Positions 19,389 through 27,432 of a DNA stretch of 64,000 bases are shown here, in pieces. Position numbers and translations under genes: made by a program. The stretch comes from Pseudomonas parasichuanensis (GTDB lineage: Bacteria; Pseudomonadota; Gammaproteobacteria; Pseudomonadales; Pseudomonadaceae), in the NCBI RefSeq assembly GCF_021601385.1, contig NZ_BQHO01000003.1, positions 186,001-250,000 of the forward strand, read 5' to 3'. Under the pieces are notes generated by a model. The model saw only the letters and a list, made by a program, of their open reading frames with translations, ran no database searches and was not told the DNA's origin. The first letter of the stretch is position 1. Each line of letters starts with the position of its first letter.

Positions 19389-19600
19389 GGCTGCAGGCCT
19401 TGGCATTGAGAAGGGACGAACACAAGAACGACTCGACGGATGACAAAGCGCCAGTCTACCAGAGGCCGCGTCATTTGCCGTGCAGCCCTGCCTGCGGCTC
19501 CCTTATAATCGCCGGTTGTGGCGGCCGGAAATACCCAGTTTCAGGGAACGCCGCCTGCCGGCGCTGGTCAAAGCGCCAGTCATCGAACCAGGAGAGATCC

Positions 19601-20026
19601 ATGCTGCGTCTAATTGTCCCGACCCTGAGCCTGCTGCTCGCCCTGCCGCTGGCTGCCCAGGCCGCTTCCAAGCAGGAATACGAGCTGAATCAGACGCTGG
19701 AGAAGGTCGCCAAGGAAAGCAGCGTCGGCACCCCACGCGCCATCAACGAAGACATCCTCGACCAAGGCTACACCGTCGAAAAAGGCAAGGCGCTGGTCAA
19801 CCACCTGAGCGTGCGGGAAAGCCATGCCGAACGCATGCGCGCCAACCCGCAGCAAGTTCGCAGCCAGCTGGGCGACAGCGTTTGCCGCAATAACGGCTAC
19901 CGCCAGCTGATGTCCAAAGGGGCAGTGCTGGTCTATCGCTTCACCGTCTACAAGACCAACCAGCCCATCATGGACCAGGCCTTCGATGCCGCCAGCTGCA
20001 TGGCCGGCAACAACAAGAAGAAGTGA
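19601..20026 (+). CDS. Small exported protein resembling P. aeruginosa PA3611
   Basis: A 141-residue protein with a signal peptide (MLRLIVPTLSLLLALPLAAQ, cleavage after AQA). The mature part is hydrophilic with two Cys (in DSVCRNNGY and AASCMAGNN) that could form a disulfide in the periplasm. The ribosome-binding site AGGAGAG precedes ATG 19601. It resembles PA3611, a gene described as quorum-sensing regulated, but the biochemical role is unknown. It is convergent with the small gene that follows. Confidence 0.7.
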   Translation: MLRLIVPTLSLLLALPLAAQAASKQEYELNQTLEKVAKESSVGTPRAINEDILDQGYTVEKGKALVNHLSVRESHAERMRANPQQVRSQLGDSVCRNNGYRQLMSKGAVLVYRFTVYKTNQPIMDQAFDAASCMAGNNKKK

Positions 20027-20027
20027 T

Positions 20028-20228
20028 TCAGGCCACCTGATCGCTGGCGCGCCGTTGCTCTTCCTCGGCGCGCAATTCGGCCAGCAAGGCCTGTAGATAC
20101 CGTGATTGCCGCTCTGTACCTTGCAGACGACGCAGGCATTCACCTTCAAGGCTCAGGTGATGGGCCTGCGCCTCGCGCGCCAGCAACTGAAACAGCTGCC
20201 CATCCACCTCGATCACCAGTCGATGCAT
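20028..20228 (-). CDS. Small conserved protein, ribbon-helix-helix-like
   Basis: A 66-residue protein. The first 35 residues (a short strand MHRLVIEVDG, then two helices) resemble a ribbon-helix-helix or Arc-type fold; the rest is a charged helix. A strong ribosome-binding site (GGGAGGTGG) lies just before the ATG, which supports a real gene. Its stop is one base from the stop of the convergent upstream gene. The function is unknown and the fold is my inference. Confidence 0.6.
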   Translation of the reverse strand: MHRLVIEVDGQLFQLLAREAQAHHLSLEGECLRRLQGTERQSRYLQALLAELRAEEEQRRASDQVA

Positions 20229-20534
20229 ACGGCCACCTCCCGCATCGCGCTTTATTGCCCTTCCAGTAGACCAAAACGCCGTAAAGGCTGGGCCTGACCT
20301 GACCGACGGCCCGCTCGCAGGCCAAGCGGCGCAATGGCGCGCCAGCGTCTAGATTGATAACGAGACCCACAACAACGACAACAAGATGGAATTGCCACTG
20401 CATCATGGCCTTGAAGGCCTACTGCAATGCTCGAGATGCACACTCGAGCCGTAGCAGCCAGCGGCACACGCAGTGCCGCGGCCGGGACACACCATCGACC
20501 CGGTCAGAGGTTTTGCTGCAGAAGGAGACGTTGA
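20229..20534. other. 306-base intergenic region with a possible 22-codon leader ORF
   Basis: No long gene is present. TTGATAACGAGACC is followed by a CA-rich run (ACAACAACGACAACAAG) and directly by an ATG at 20385 opening a 22-codon frame that ends in TAG (MELPLHHGLEGLLQCSRCTL then Glu-Pro). It has no Shine-Dalgarno sequence. The promoter of the LOG gene should lie here. Confidence 0.35.
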
Positions 20535-21653
20535 ATGCCTTACCAACCGAATGAGCTTCTGTTCAACCACTTCAGGGATCAGGGTATCGACCTGGGCAAC
20601 ATCGACAAGCAACTGCAGCTGGTCGCCCCCAACAGCCCCAACCTGCCGCTGTACCGCGACATGATGCTGACCATCCTGCGCATGGCGCATGACGACCGCA
20701 ACCGCTGGAACGCCAAGATCACATTGCAGGCCCTGCGTGAGCTCGACCAGTCGTTCCGCACCCTCGAACGCTACAAGGGACGGCGCAAGGTGACGGTGTT
20801 CGGCTCGGCGCGCACCCCGCTGGAACACCCGATGTACGCCCTGGCCAGGGAGCTGGGCGCAACACTGGCACGCTCCGACCTGATGGTCATCACCGGTGCC
20901 GGGGGCGGCATCATGGCGGCGGCCCACGAAGGCGCCGGCGCCGACCACAGCCTGGGTTTCAACATCACCCTGCCTTTCGAGCAGCATGCCAACCCCACGG
21001 TCGATGGCACCGACAAACTGCTACCGTTCCACTTCTTCTTCATTCGCAAGCTGTTCTTCGTCAAGGAAGCCGATGCGCTGGTGCTGTGCCCCGGTGGTTT
21101 CGGCACCCTCGACGAAGCCCTGGAAGTGCTGACCCTGATCCAGACCGGCAAAAGCCCGCTGGTGCCTGTGGTACTGCTGGACTCGCCCGGCGGCAGCTTC
21201 TGGCGCGACTGCCTTGATTTCATCAGCCGCCAACTGGAAGAGAACCGCTACATCCTGCCCAGCGACCTCAAGCTGGTGCGCCTGGTGCACAGTGCCGACG
21301 AGGCCGTGGATGAAATCAACCAGTTCTACAGCAACTACCACTCCAGCCGCTGGTTGAAGAACCAGTTCGTCATTCGCATGCACCATCCACTCAGCGAAGC
21401 GGCATTGCATGACGTGGAGGAAGGTTTCGCTGACTTGCGCCTGAGTGGCCGTTACCACCAGCAACCGGACAGTGGCGCCGAACATGAGGAGGGGAACTTC
21501 AGCCACCTGACGCGCCTGACGTTCGCGTTCAACGGCCGCGATCAGGGGCGCCTGCGAGAGCTGGTGGACTTCATCAACTTGCCGGAGAACTGGGCCAAGC
21601 CCCAGCCGATGCACACCACCCAGCGGGCGCGAGAAGCCTTGAAGGTGAGCTGA
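20535..21653 (+). CDS. LOG-family nucleotide 5'-monophosphate nucleosidase-like protein
   Basis: A 372-residue protein with the LOG/TIGR00730 Rossmann core: GAGGGIMAAA (121-130) and the hallmark PGGFGTLDE (186-194). The family includes cytokinin-activating LOG enzymes and bacterial PpnN-type nucleosidases that split nucleoside monophosphates into base and ribose phosphate. N- and C-terminal extensions of about 80 and 100 residues make it longer than the plain LOG form. AAGGAG precedes the start. The exact substrate is unknown. Confidence 0.82.
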   Translation: MPYQPNELLFNHFRDQGIDLGNIDKQLQLVAPNSPNLPLYRDMMLTILRMAHDDRNRWNAKITLQALRELDQSFRTLERYKGRRKVTVFGSARTPLEHPMYALARELGATLARSDLMVITGAGGGIMAAAHEGAGADHSLGFNITLPFEQHANPTVDGTDKLLPFHFFFIRKLFFVKEADALVLCPGGFGTLDEALEVLTLIQTGKSPLVPVVLLDSPGGSFWRDCLDFISRQLEENRYILPSDLKLVRLVHSADEAVDEINQFYSNYHSSRWLKNQFVIRMHHPLSEAALHDVEEGFADLRLSGRYHQQPDSGAEHEEGNFSHLTRLTFAFNGRDQGRLRELVDFINLPENWAKPQPMHTTQRAREALKVS

Positions 21654-21660
21654 ACGCAAA

Positions 21661-21702
21661 ATGCCCTGCATGGCTCCCCTTTCGGGTGGCCATGCAGGGC
21701 AT
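21661..21702. terminator. Hairpin between LOG gene and recX
   Basis: A 14-base stem, ATGCCCTGCATGGC with GCCATGCAGGGCAT, is followed by TTTT in the minus direction, so it best serves recX. It may also protect the LOG mRNA end. Confidence 0.75.
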
Positions 21703-22172
21703 CAGTAGTCGTCGAGATCCCGGCCGCTGAGCAGCCGCCCGATCATTTCCATGGGAAAACCACGGTAGGCGAGAAAACGCGTTTGCTGCCCACGGCTACG
21801 TGGGTCATGTGGGCGCTGGCCGGCGAACTTACGTTGCCAAACATCTTGTAACTGCGCTGCCCAGTCCACCTCGCTTTCCCGCAAAGCCTGGTCGATATCA
21901 CTGCGGGCGAGCCCACGCTGCCCCAACTCCTCGCGAATACGCGCGGGGCCGTAGCCAGCACTGGAACGGTAGCGGATGAAACTTTCGAGATAGCGGGCTT
22001 CGCTGAGCAGCCCTTCTTCGGCAAGCCGATCGAGCGCGGGCTCGATCAGCTCATCCGTTGCGCCGCGCTGACGCAATTTGCGCGTCAGTTCCACGCGACC
22101 ATGCTCGCGGCGTGCAAGCAAATCCATGGCTGTCCGCCGCACGGCGACCGGGGTGTCGAGTACGGCGGACAT
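21702..22172 (-). CDS. recX: RecA regulator RecX
   Basis: A 156-residue helical repeat protein that binds RecA filaments and limits their activity. Typical segments are [16 protein letters not shown] and [17 protein letters not shown]. The ATG at 22172 lies 8 bases after the recA stop. A TTG at 22184 overlapping the recA stop is an alternative start. It is almost certainly co-transcribed with recA from the SOS promoter. Confidence 0.93.
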   Translation of the reverse strand: MSAVLDTPVAVRRTAMDLLARREHGRVELTRKLRQRGATDELIEPALDRLAEEGLLSEARYLESFIRYRSSAGYGPARIREELGQRGLARSDIDQALRESEVDWAAQLQDVWQRKFAGQRPHDPRSRGQQTRFLAYRGFPMEMIGRLLSGRDLDDY

Positions 22173-22180
22173 AGGGCAGA

Positions 22181-23248
22181 TCAATAACCGGCGTCGGCGT
22201 CAGCCATGTCGTCGGCATCGGCTTCAGCGGCAGCGGTCTTGCCAGCGGCAGCGACAGCGCTGGTGGCGAGCAGCTTATCGCGGATCTGCTTCTCGATCTC
22301 GGCGCCGATGGCCGGGTTCTCTTGCAGGTACTTGGCAGCGTTGGCTTTGCCCTGGCCAATCTTGTTGCCTTGGTAGGCGTACCAAGCACCGGACTTTTCC
22401 ACCAGCCCTTGCGAAACACCCAGATCGATGATCTCGCCGTTACGGTAGATGCCTTTGCCGTAGAGAATCTGGAACTCGGCCTGACGGAACGGCGGCGAGA
22501 CCTTGTTCTTGACGATTTTGACGCGGGTCTCGCTACCAACCACCTCGTCGCCTTCCTTGACCGCGCCAGTGCGGCGAATGTCCAGACGTACCGAAGCGTA
22601 GAACTTCAGGGCGTTACCGCCGGTGGTGGTTTCCGGGCTACCGAACATCACGCCGATCTTCATACGGATCTGGTTGATGAAGATGACCAAGCAGTTGGCG
22701 TTCTTGATGTTACCGGTGATCTTACGCAGCGCCTGGGACATCAGGCGCGCCTGCAGGCCGACGTGCATGTCGCCCATTTCGCCTTCGATCTCGGCCTTGG
22801 GTACCAGTGCCGCCACGGAGTCGACGATGATCACGTCAACCGCGTTGGAACGCACCAGCATGTCGGTGATTTCCAGCGCCTGTTCGCCAGTGTCCGGCTG
22901 CGAAACCAGCAGGTCATCGACGTTGACGCCCAGCTTGCCGGCGTATTCAGGGTCGAGGGCGTGTTCGGCGTCGACGAAGGCGCAGGTGGCGCCGTTCTTC
23001 TGGGCTTCAGCGATGACCGACAAGGTCAGCGTGGTTTTACCGGAGGACTCGGGACCGTAGATCTCGACGATACGGCCTTTTGGCAGGCCGCCAATGCCGA
23101 GGGCGATGTCCAGGCCCAGGGAGCCGGTGGAAATGGCGGGGATGCCCTGGCGCTCGTGGTCGCCCATGCGCATGACCGCGCCCTTGCCGAATTGGCGTTC
23201 GATCTGACCCAGGGCCGCAGCCAAGGCGCGCTTCTTGTTGTCGTCCAT
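22181..23248 (-). CDS. recA: Recombinase RecA
   Basis: A 355-residue ATP-dependent recombinase for homologous recombination and SOS induction. Walker A is GPESSGKT (65-72); loop L2 carries [17 protein letters not shown]; the C-terminus is acidic. The start MDDNKKRAL at 23248 has GAGG upstream. An SOS box lies 44 bases before the start. recX follows in the same transcript. Confidence 0.98.
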   Translation of the reverse strand: MDDNKKRALAAALGQIERQFGKGAVMRMGDHERQGIPAISTGSLGLDIALGIGGLPKGRIVEIYGPESSGKTTLTLSVIAEAQKNGATCAFVDAEHALDPEYAGKLGVNVDDLLVSQPDTGEQALEITDMLVRSNAVDVIIVDSVAALVPKAEIEGEMGDMHVGLQARLMSQALRKITGNIKNANCLVIFINQIRMKIGVMFGSPETTTGGNALKFYASVRLDIRRTGAVKEGDEVVGSETRVKIVKNKVSPPFRQAEFQILYGKGIYRNGEIIDLGVSQGLVEKSGAWYAYQGNKIGQGKANAAKYLQENPAIGAEIEKQIRDKLLATSAVAAAGKTAAAEADADDMADADAGY

Positions 23249-23291
23249 TGAAATCCTCACGTGTTCGACTTGGCCCTGACGGCCGGAATAA

Positions 23292-23307
23292 CTGTATAAG
23301 TAGCCAG
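23292..23307. promoter_or_regulatory. LexA (SOS) box of recA
   Basis: CTGTATAAGTAGCCAG fits CTG-N10-CAG. One arm (CTGT) is perfect and the other reads CCAG rather than ACAG. Confidence 0.8.
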
Positions 23308-23352
23308 TATTATTCCACAGGGATTCGTTTCCGCAAACCCCCGCTTGGCGAT

Positions 23353-23835
23353 TTACTCCGCGCCAAGCTGTAACAAGCCGTCTAACGCGGCGATCACCGT
23401 TTGTCGGCGCACCGCTTCGCGGTCACCGTCGAAGTGACGCCGCTCGCTGCTTACATGGTCCCCATCGGCCCAGGCCAGCCACACCGTGCCCACCGGTTTG
23501 GCGGGCGATCCACCGTCAGGGCCGGCCACACCACTGACCGCGACGGCAAAGCGCGCGCCGCTGGCCTGCCGGGCACCGCGCACCATCGCCTCCACCACCT
23601 CCTGGCTGACCGCGCCCACCTCGGCGAACAACGGCTGCGGCACACCCAGCTGCAGGGTCTTCTGCGCATTGGAGTACGTGACATAACCCGCCTCGAACCA
23701 GGCCGAGCTGCCGGGGATGCGGGTGATGGCTTCGGCGATGCCGCCACCGGTGCAGGATTCGGCGGTGGTCACCTGGGCATTGAGGCGCCGCAGGTGCTCA
23801 CCCAGGCGGGTGGAAAGCGCGGTGATCGGGTCCAT
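23353..23835 (-). CDS. pncC: Nicotinamide-nucleotide amidohydrolase (CinA C-terminal type, PncC)
   Basis: A 160-residue stand-alone CinA C-terminal domain that deamidates nicotinamide mononucleotide in the NAD salvage cycle. [21 protein letters not shown] (catalytic Ser/Thr loop) and the later [11 protein letters not shown] match the family. It lies upstream of recA on the same strand, the usual neighbourhood, and marks the left border of the tailocin region. Confidence 0.93.
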   Translation of the reverse strand: MDPITALSTRLGEHLRRLNAQVTTAESCTGGGIAEAITRIPGSSAWFEAGYVTYSNAQKTLQLGVPQPLFAEVGAVSQEVVEAMVRGARQASGARFAVAVSGVAGPDGGSPAKPVGTVWLAWADGDHVSSERRHFDGDREAVRRQTVIAALDGLLQLGAE

Positions 23836-23883
23836 GACGGGCTCCTGAGTGAATTGCGCCCTACCCTAACACCCGGCAAGGGC

Positions 23884-24381
23884 TCACTGCGACAGGGCAC
23901 GAACATAGTCCTGACAGGCGCGCAGGGCGATCAGTCCGCGGTCACCGCTGTCGGTGATGGCGATAATTCGTCGAGCATGCGCTGGGTCAAGTCGGGCGCG
24001 TACGGAGCCATGATCCAGGCCGCCGGCGGCGGTGGCGGCAGGCATTGCGCTGCAACTGGCGTCGCGCTCGACCAGGACCGACAGGCGCAGATCGGCAGTA
24101 GCAAGGCGGTCACGCAGGCGAGCCTGAGTCTGTTGCGCATCGGTAAGCTCCTGGAAATGTCTCGATTCACTGTCGTGCAGCCGCTGCTCCACGCCCTGGC
24201 GCTGTTCACGCTCGGCGAGCAGCAGGCCATGCAGTGCCTCGGCCTGGTCCAACCGTTGCTGCACCAGCTGCTGCTCCTGCTCGGCCAGCAACCGCCCATA
24301 GCGCCAGGCCTGCAGTTGCCAGGCCAGCGCCGCCCCCACCAACAGCAGCAGCGCGCAAAGCCCGAGTTGCCAGCGGCTCAA
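23884..24381 (-). CDS. Phage lysis protein Rz-like (inner-membrane spanin)
   Basis: A 165-residue protein with one N-terminal membrane helix (about 5-25) followed by a long coiled coil (EQEQQLVQQRLDQAEALHG onward) and a conserved C-terminal HARRIIAITDSGDRGL segment found in phage Rz proteins. It would span the periplasm with its Rz1 partner and disrupt the outer membrane at lysis. The start overlaps the endolysin stop by 4 bases. The Rz1 gene is nested inside in another frame. Confidence 0.85.
   Translation of the reverse strand: MSRWQLGLCALLLLVGAALAWQLQAWRYGRLLAEQEQQLVQQRLDQAEALHGLLLAEREQRQGVEQRLHDSESRHFQELTDAQQTQARLRDRLATADLRLSVLVERDASCSAMPAATAAGGLDHGSVRARLDPAHARRIIAITDSGDRGLIALRACQDYVRALSQ
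23931..24140 (-). CDS. Nested Rz1-like outer-membrane lipoprotein (o-spanin)
   Basis: A 69-residue frame lies entirely inside the Rz gene. It has a hydrophobic signal (MRNRLRLACVTALLLPICAC) with a probable lipidated Cys at 20, then a proline-rich stretch (CLPPPPPAAW) and a short hydrophilic tail. This layout (small Pro-rich lipoprotein embedded in Rz) is typical of Rz1. Confidence 0.75.
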   Translation of the reverse strand: MRNRLRLACVTALLLPICACRSWSSATPVAAQCLPPPPPAAWIMAPYAPDLTQRMLDELSPSPTAVTAD

Positions 24382-24929
24382 CAGAGCACCTCACGGGCTC
24401 GCTGCCAAAGCTGCAACCGCTCGGAAAGGCCATTGAGGCCACCATTGATATGGCGCGTGATGCGATTGAACTCACCTTGATCGGCCAGTGCGTTAAGCCC
24501 TCGCGAGTGCCAGAACCAAGCCGCCGATTCACAGGCCCAACGCGGCTGCTCGAGCATCTGTGGCTGCGCCAGCAGGCGTTCGTCACCGAACAACGCGCGG
24601 CTGCAAGCCTGGTAGTTGTTGCGCCCGGTCACCTGGATCAGACCACGGCCGCAATAGCGCTGGCCGTCGCCATCGGCCTCGGGCGTGTTGCCCAGGCGCA
24701 GGGCCAGGCTGCCGGTGTCGTAGCGCGCCAGGTAGCGCTCGCTCCCCAACTCCTTCACATAGCGCAACTGCCCGGATTCATGGCCGACCTGGGCGAGAAA
24801 CGCAGCGATACGCTTTGGATGGTCGATTTCCCAACGAGCCATGGCCTCATTGAGTGCCGCCAGGAAGACGGATACCCGCTGGCCGGCAGCGGGATAGATT
24901 TCTTTCAATTGCGGTTCGGTTAACAACAT
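24378..24929 (-). CDS. Phage endolysin, glycoside hydrolase family 19
   Basis: A 183-residue muramidase/chitinase-fold enzyme for cell-wall breakdown at lysis. The catalytic region HESGQLRYVKE and the substrate-binding GRGLIQVTGRNNY are the GH19 hallmarks. The start MLLTEPQLKEI at 24929 is preferred over an upstream one at 24944. It overlaps Rz by 4 bases and the end of the Com-like gene by about 80 bases. There is no signal peptide, so a holin is expected, but none is recognisable nearby. Confidence 0.88.
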   Translation of the reverse strand: MLLTEPQLKEIYPAAGQRVSVFLAALNEAMARWEIDHPKRIAAFLAQVGHESGQLRYVKELGSERYLARYDTGSLALRLGNTPEADGDGQRYCGRGLIQVTGRNNYQACSRALFGDERLLAQPQMLEQPRWACESAAWFWHSRGLNALADQGEFNRITRHINGGLNGLSERLQLWQRAREVLC

Positions 24930-25125
24930 TGACGGCGACTCCATTGCTGTCTGATCGAGCGGCGGCCGATGCCGCCGGTGGTTCGCTCAGGGGCGATGGC
25001 TCGAAGCACGTGGCTTTCACATGATTCAGGGTGCGGCAACGACCACACTTGATCTGGAGCTCGGAAGCGGGCGTGATGCGGGCCAGCAACTTGCGGCACT
25101 GGCCACAGCGAAAGTCGATGAGCAT
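24847..25125 (-). CDS. Com-like zinc-finger protein, copy 1
   Basis: A 92-residue protein. The first 40 residues (FRCGQCRKLLAR then LQIKCGRCRTLNHVKA) have two Cys-x2-Cys pairs like phage Mu Com, an RNA-binding activator of mom translation. The C-terminal part is low-complexity and overlaps the endolysin start, so the true end may differ. A paralogue lies at 34694-34879. No mom-like gene is visible in the window. AAGGA precedes the start. Confidence 0.7.
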   Translation of the reverse strand: MLIDFRCGQCRKLLARITPASELQIKCGRCRTLNHVKATCFEPSPLSEPPAASAAARSDSNGVAVNVVNRTAIERNLSRCRPAGIRLPGGTQ

Positions 25126-25272
25126 GCGGCGGTATTCCTTGCGATCGCTTGGCCAGAAAAGCCCGGCACAGGGGGGCATCGACAGCGAGGTAAAGCCCCA
25201 TCACCGCGCTATCTGGGCCGACTATAGAAAGCACCTTCAGCCACAGGCAGCGGGAAACCTTGTCCCACACCC

Positions 25273-26307
25273 TCAGGCCTTGAGCGCTCCCGCGCGACGC
25301 GGTGCCGCCCCCTTGGCATTGGCCTTGCCCTGGCGACCGCCATTGCACTGCACGGTGGTACGCCAGCCACTGCTGGTGAATACCTGCTCGACCGACTCGA
25401 TCAGGTAGGCGCCATCGAGCCCGGCAAGAAAGCCGGACACTTCGATGCTGCGCTCGGCAAACAAGTCGGTGCGCCCAGGCATGTCCAGGCGCACGCTGGC
25501 GGTGTCGCGGTTGAAGCTGGCCAATCGTGCACGGGCAGCGTGTTCGGCGGCCGCACGATTGGGGTACAAATGACGGTCGGTGTAGACCGGTTGCAGGCCG
25601 TCCGGGGCATCGACGTTGGCCAGTTCCACCGCCTGCAGCTGACCACTGGCGCTGTCCTGATGGCGGGTCCTGACCGCCTTGTGGGTGCTTTTGTCTGCCA
25701 GGCGAAATTGCCACTGGCTGACATCGGCGCGGGCGATACTCACCACGCCCAACGCCTTGCCGCTGGCGCTCTGGCCGCCCTGGCGCGGCATGACCAGCAA
25801 CTGGCCGTTGGCCAGCTTGGCAGTGCAGTCATGCTGGCGGGCCAGGCGGGTGATGAAGTTGAAATCCGACTCGCTGTACTGGTCCACACGCGGCACCTGG
25901 ACAGCCACCGGGCACACCGCTTGCCAGCCGTTGCGGGCGGCGATCTCGACGACGATGCGTTGCAGCGTCACCTGCTCCCAGCTGCCGCTGCGGATGGTTT
26001 TGCCGGTGCCGCGCAGGTCGCTGGCCTTGCCGCGGATCACCAGGGTATCGGGTGGGCCGGACAGCTCGACTTCGTCAACGCTGTAGCGCCCCAGGCGGCT
26101 CAGGGGCTGACCCGCATGGCCCAGTTGCACTTCGAGCAGCGCGCCACGGGCTGGCAAGGCCACAGCACCATCGCGGGCGTCGATGCGCAGTTCGAATTCG
26201 TCGGCCTCAAGGCCGGGTTTGTCGGTGGTGCGTAACAGCAGCAGGCGGTCGTTGATCAGCGTGGTGATGTCGTGGCCGTCCGCGGTGATGCGAAATTGCG
26301 GTTGCAT
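25273..26307 (-). CDS. Tail protein gpD (late control D family)
   Basis: A 344-residue P2 gpD homologue, the hub protein that joins the spike to the tail tube. It starts MQPQFRITADGHDITTLIND and contains QYSESDFNFITRLARQHDC, both typical. The ATG at 26307 has GGAG upstream; an in-frame start 14 codons earlier is possible. It follows gpX on the minus strand across a strong hairpin. 147 bases separate it from the Com-like gene. Confidence 0.88.
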   Translation of the reverse strand: MQPQFRITADGHDITTLINDRLLLLRTTDKPGLEADEFELRIDARDGAVALPARGALLEVQLGHAGQPLSRLGRYSVDEVELSGPPDTLVIRGKASDLRGTGKTIRSGSWEQVTLQRIVVEIAARNGWQAVCPVAVQVPRVDQYSESDFNFITRLARQHDCTAKLANGQLLVMPRQGGQSASGKALGVVSIARADVSQWQFRLADKSTHKAVRTRHQDSASGQLQAVELANVDAPDGLQPVYTDRHLYPNRAAAEHAARARLASFNRDTASVRLDMPGRTDLFAERSIEVSGFLAGLDGAYLIESVEQVFTSSGWRTTVQCNGGRQGKANAKGAAPRRAGALKA

Positions 26308-26356
26308 GGTCTGGGCTCCGCTGGCGGTTGGGGTGGCAATCAAGTTCACGGGCGCG

Positions 26357-26392
26357 GTGTGACCATCGCTGGCAAGCCAGCGATGGTCACAC
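26357..26392. other. 17-bp perfect hairpin between gpX and gpD
   Basis: GTGTGACCATCGCTGGC and GCCAGCGATGGTCACAC pair around a two-base loop, starting 2 bases after the gpX stop on the minus strand. There is no U-run, so it looks more like an mRNA processing or stability element, or a REP-like palindrome, than a terminator. Confidence 0.8.
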
Positions 26393-26394
26393 CA

Positions 26395-26601
26395 TCATTC
26401 CCACAGCTGCAGCGTGTTGCTCGCCACTACCGGCAACGTCGGCAGCACGATACGCACGCCTGCCCGAAATGGCTGGGCTTCATCCGCCAGCCCCTGGTTG
26501 GCATCCAGTACCGCTTCAACCACGCCTGTCAGATGCCCGTAGTAGTGCTGACAAAGGGTGTCGAGCACATCCCCCTCAGACGTTGTGCAGGTCTTGGCCA
26601 T
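26395..26601 (-). CDS. Tail protein gpX (LysM-like)
   Basis: A 68-residue homologue of P2 gpX, with the pattern TSEGDVLDTLCQHYYG and RAGVRIVLP of a small LysM-like tail-completion protein. It overlaps the end of the gpU gene by 26 bases. Confidence 0.85.
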   Translation of the reverse strand: MAKTCTTSEGDVLDTLCQHYYGHLTGVVEAVLDANQGLADEAQPFRAGVRIVLPTLPVVASNTLQLWE

Positions 26602-27418
26602 AGCTCACGAACTCCAGTGAAAAGCCTTGTTTGCGCGGAATACCGCCCGCCAGCAGGACACTCTGCTCTTCCTCGATACTGGTCAGGCACCAGGTACCCA
26701 GCACTTCGCCGTAACCGGTAGTCAAAGACAGCGGCAGCAACTGGCGTCCGATGCTGCGCAGTGTCTGCAACTGGCCGAGGCCGCCTTTGAAACCGGGGAA
26801 GATCGCCCCACGCAGGGTGATGCTCTCCTCGCCCAGGCTGACGGCCTGCTGGGCGCTGTCGCGGCCCAGCCGTTCCTGGCCGGCCCAACGGAAGCGCGTT
26901 TGCCGGCGTAACTGGTCGAAGGCGGCGCTGTCGAGGTTGAAGTAATAGGGCGAGGCACCGGCCTTGAGTGGCTGCAGCACCAACAGGTGAGGGAAGGGCT
27001 TGACCGCCTCGGGAGCGGGGGTGGCTTGCGGCGCGAAGCCCAGGGTCGAGAGTGCGCCAGTGAGGGTAGCGCTCACCTCTCCCGCTACCCGGCGTATCGC
27101 TGCCACCGCCTTGGCCGCGAAACCGGCGAAGCGCTCGAAACGTTCGCTCACCTGGCGCACTTCAGCCAACGCCTGGTCGAAACGCTCCAATACCTTCGCC
27201 ACCCGTGCCTGAGCGGCAGTGATCGCCCGAATCGAGCGTTGCAGCCTGGCAGCGACGATCGGACCGGCTCGCGTCACTCCCTCCAGCTCGCCAACCGCAT
27301 TCTTGACATGCTCGATCGCCTCATTCATTGGCTCGAGCATGGCGTCGGCACGCCGGCGCCCCGCCTCTCCCGCCTTGACCAGAGCCTGCAGCGTGGTTTG
27401 CAACTCCTGATAGATCAT
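26576..27418 (-). CDS. Tail-terminator protein gpU with N-terminal helical extension
   Basis: A 280-residue protein. Residues from about 140 on (PFPHLLVLQPLKAG to the end) match P2 gpU, which completes the tail tube and sheath. The first 130 residues are predicted helical and rich in Ala, Arg and Glu, with no counterpart in P2 gpU. AGGAG precedes the start. It lies 14 bases after the tape-measure stop. Confidence 0.82.
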   Translation of the reverse strand: MIYQELQTTLQALVKAGEAGRRRADAMLEPMNEAIEHVKNAVGELEGVTRAGPIVAARLQRSIRAITAAQARVAKVLERFDQALAEVRQVSERFERFAGFAAKAVAAIRRVAGEVSATLTGALSTLGFAPQATPAPEAVKPFPHLLVLQPLKAGASPYYFNLDSAAFDQLRRQTRFRWAGQERLGRDSAQQAVSLGEESITLRGAIFPGFKGGLGQLQTLRSIGRQLLPLSLTTGYGEVLGTWCLTSIEEEQSVLLAGGIPRKQGFSLEFVSYGQDLHNV

Positions 27419-27432
27419 GCAGGGTCTCCTGT

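Noticed and set aside
24920-25714. 264-codon minus-strand frame across the Com and gpD genes
   Set aside because: Runs in a different frame through gpD and the Com-like gene; no conserved features.
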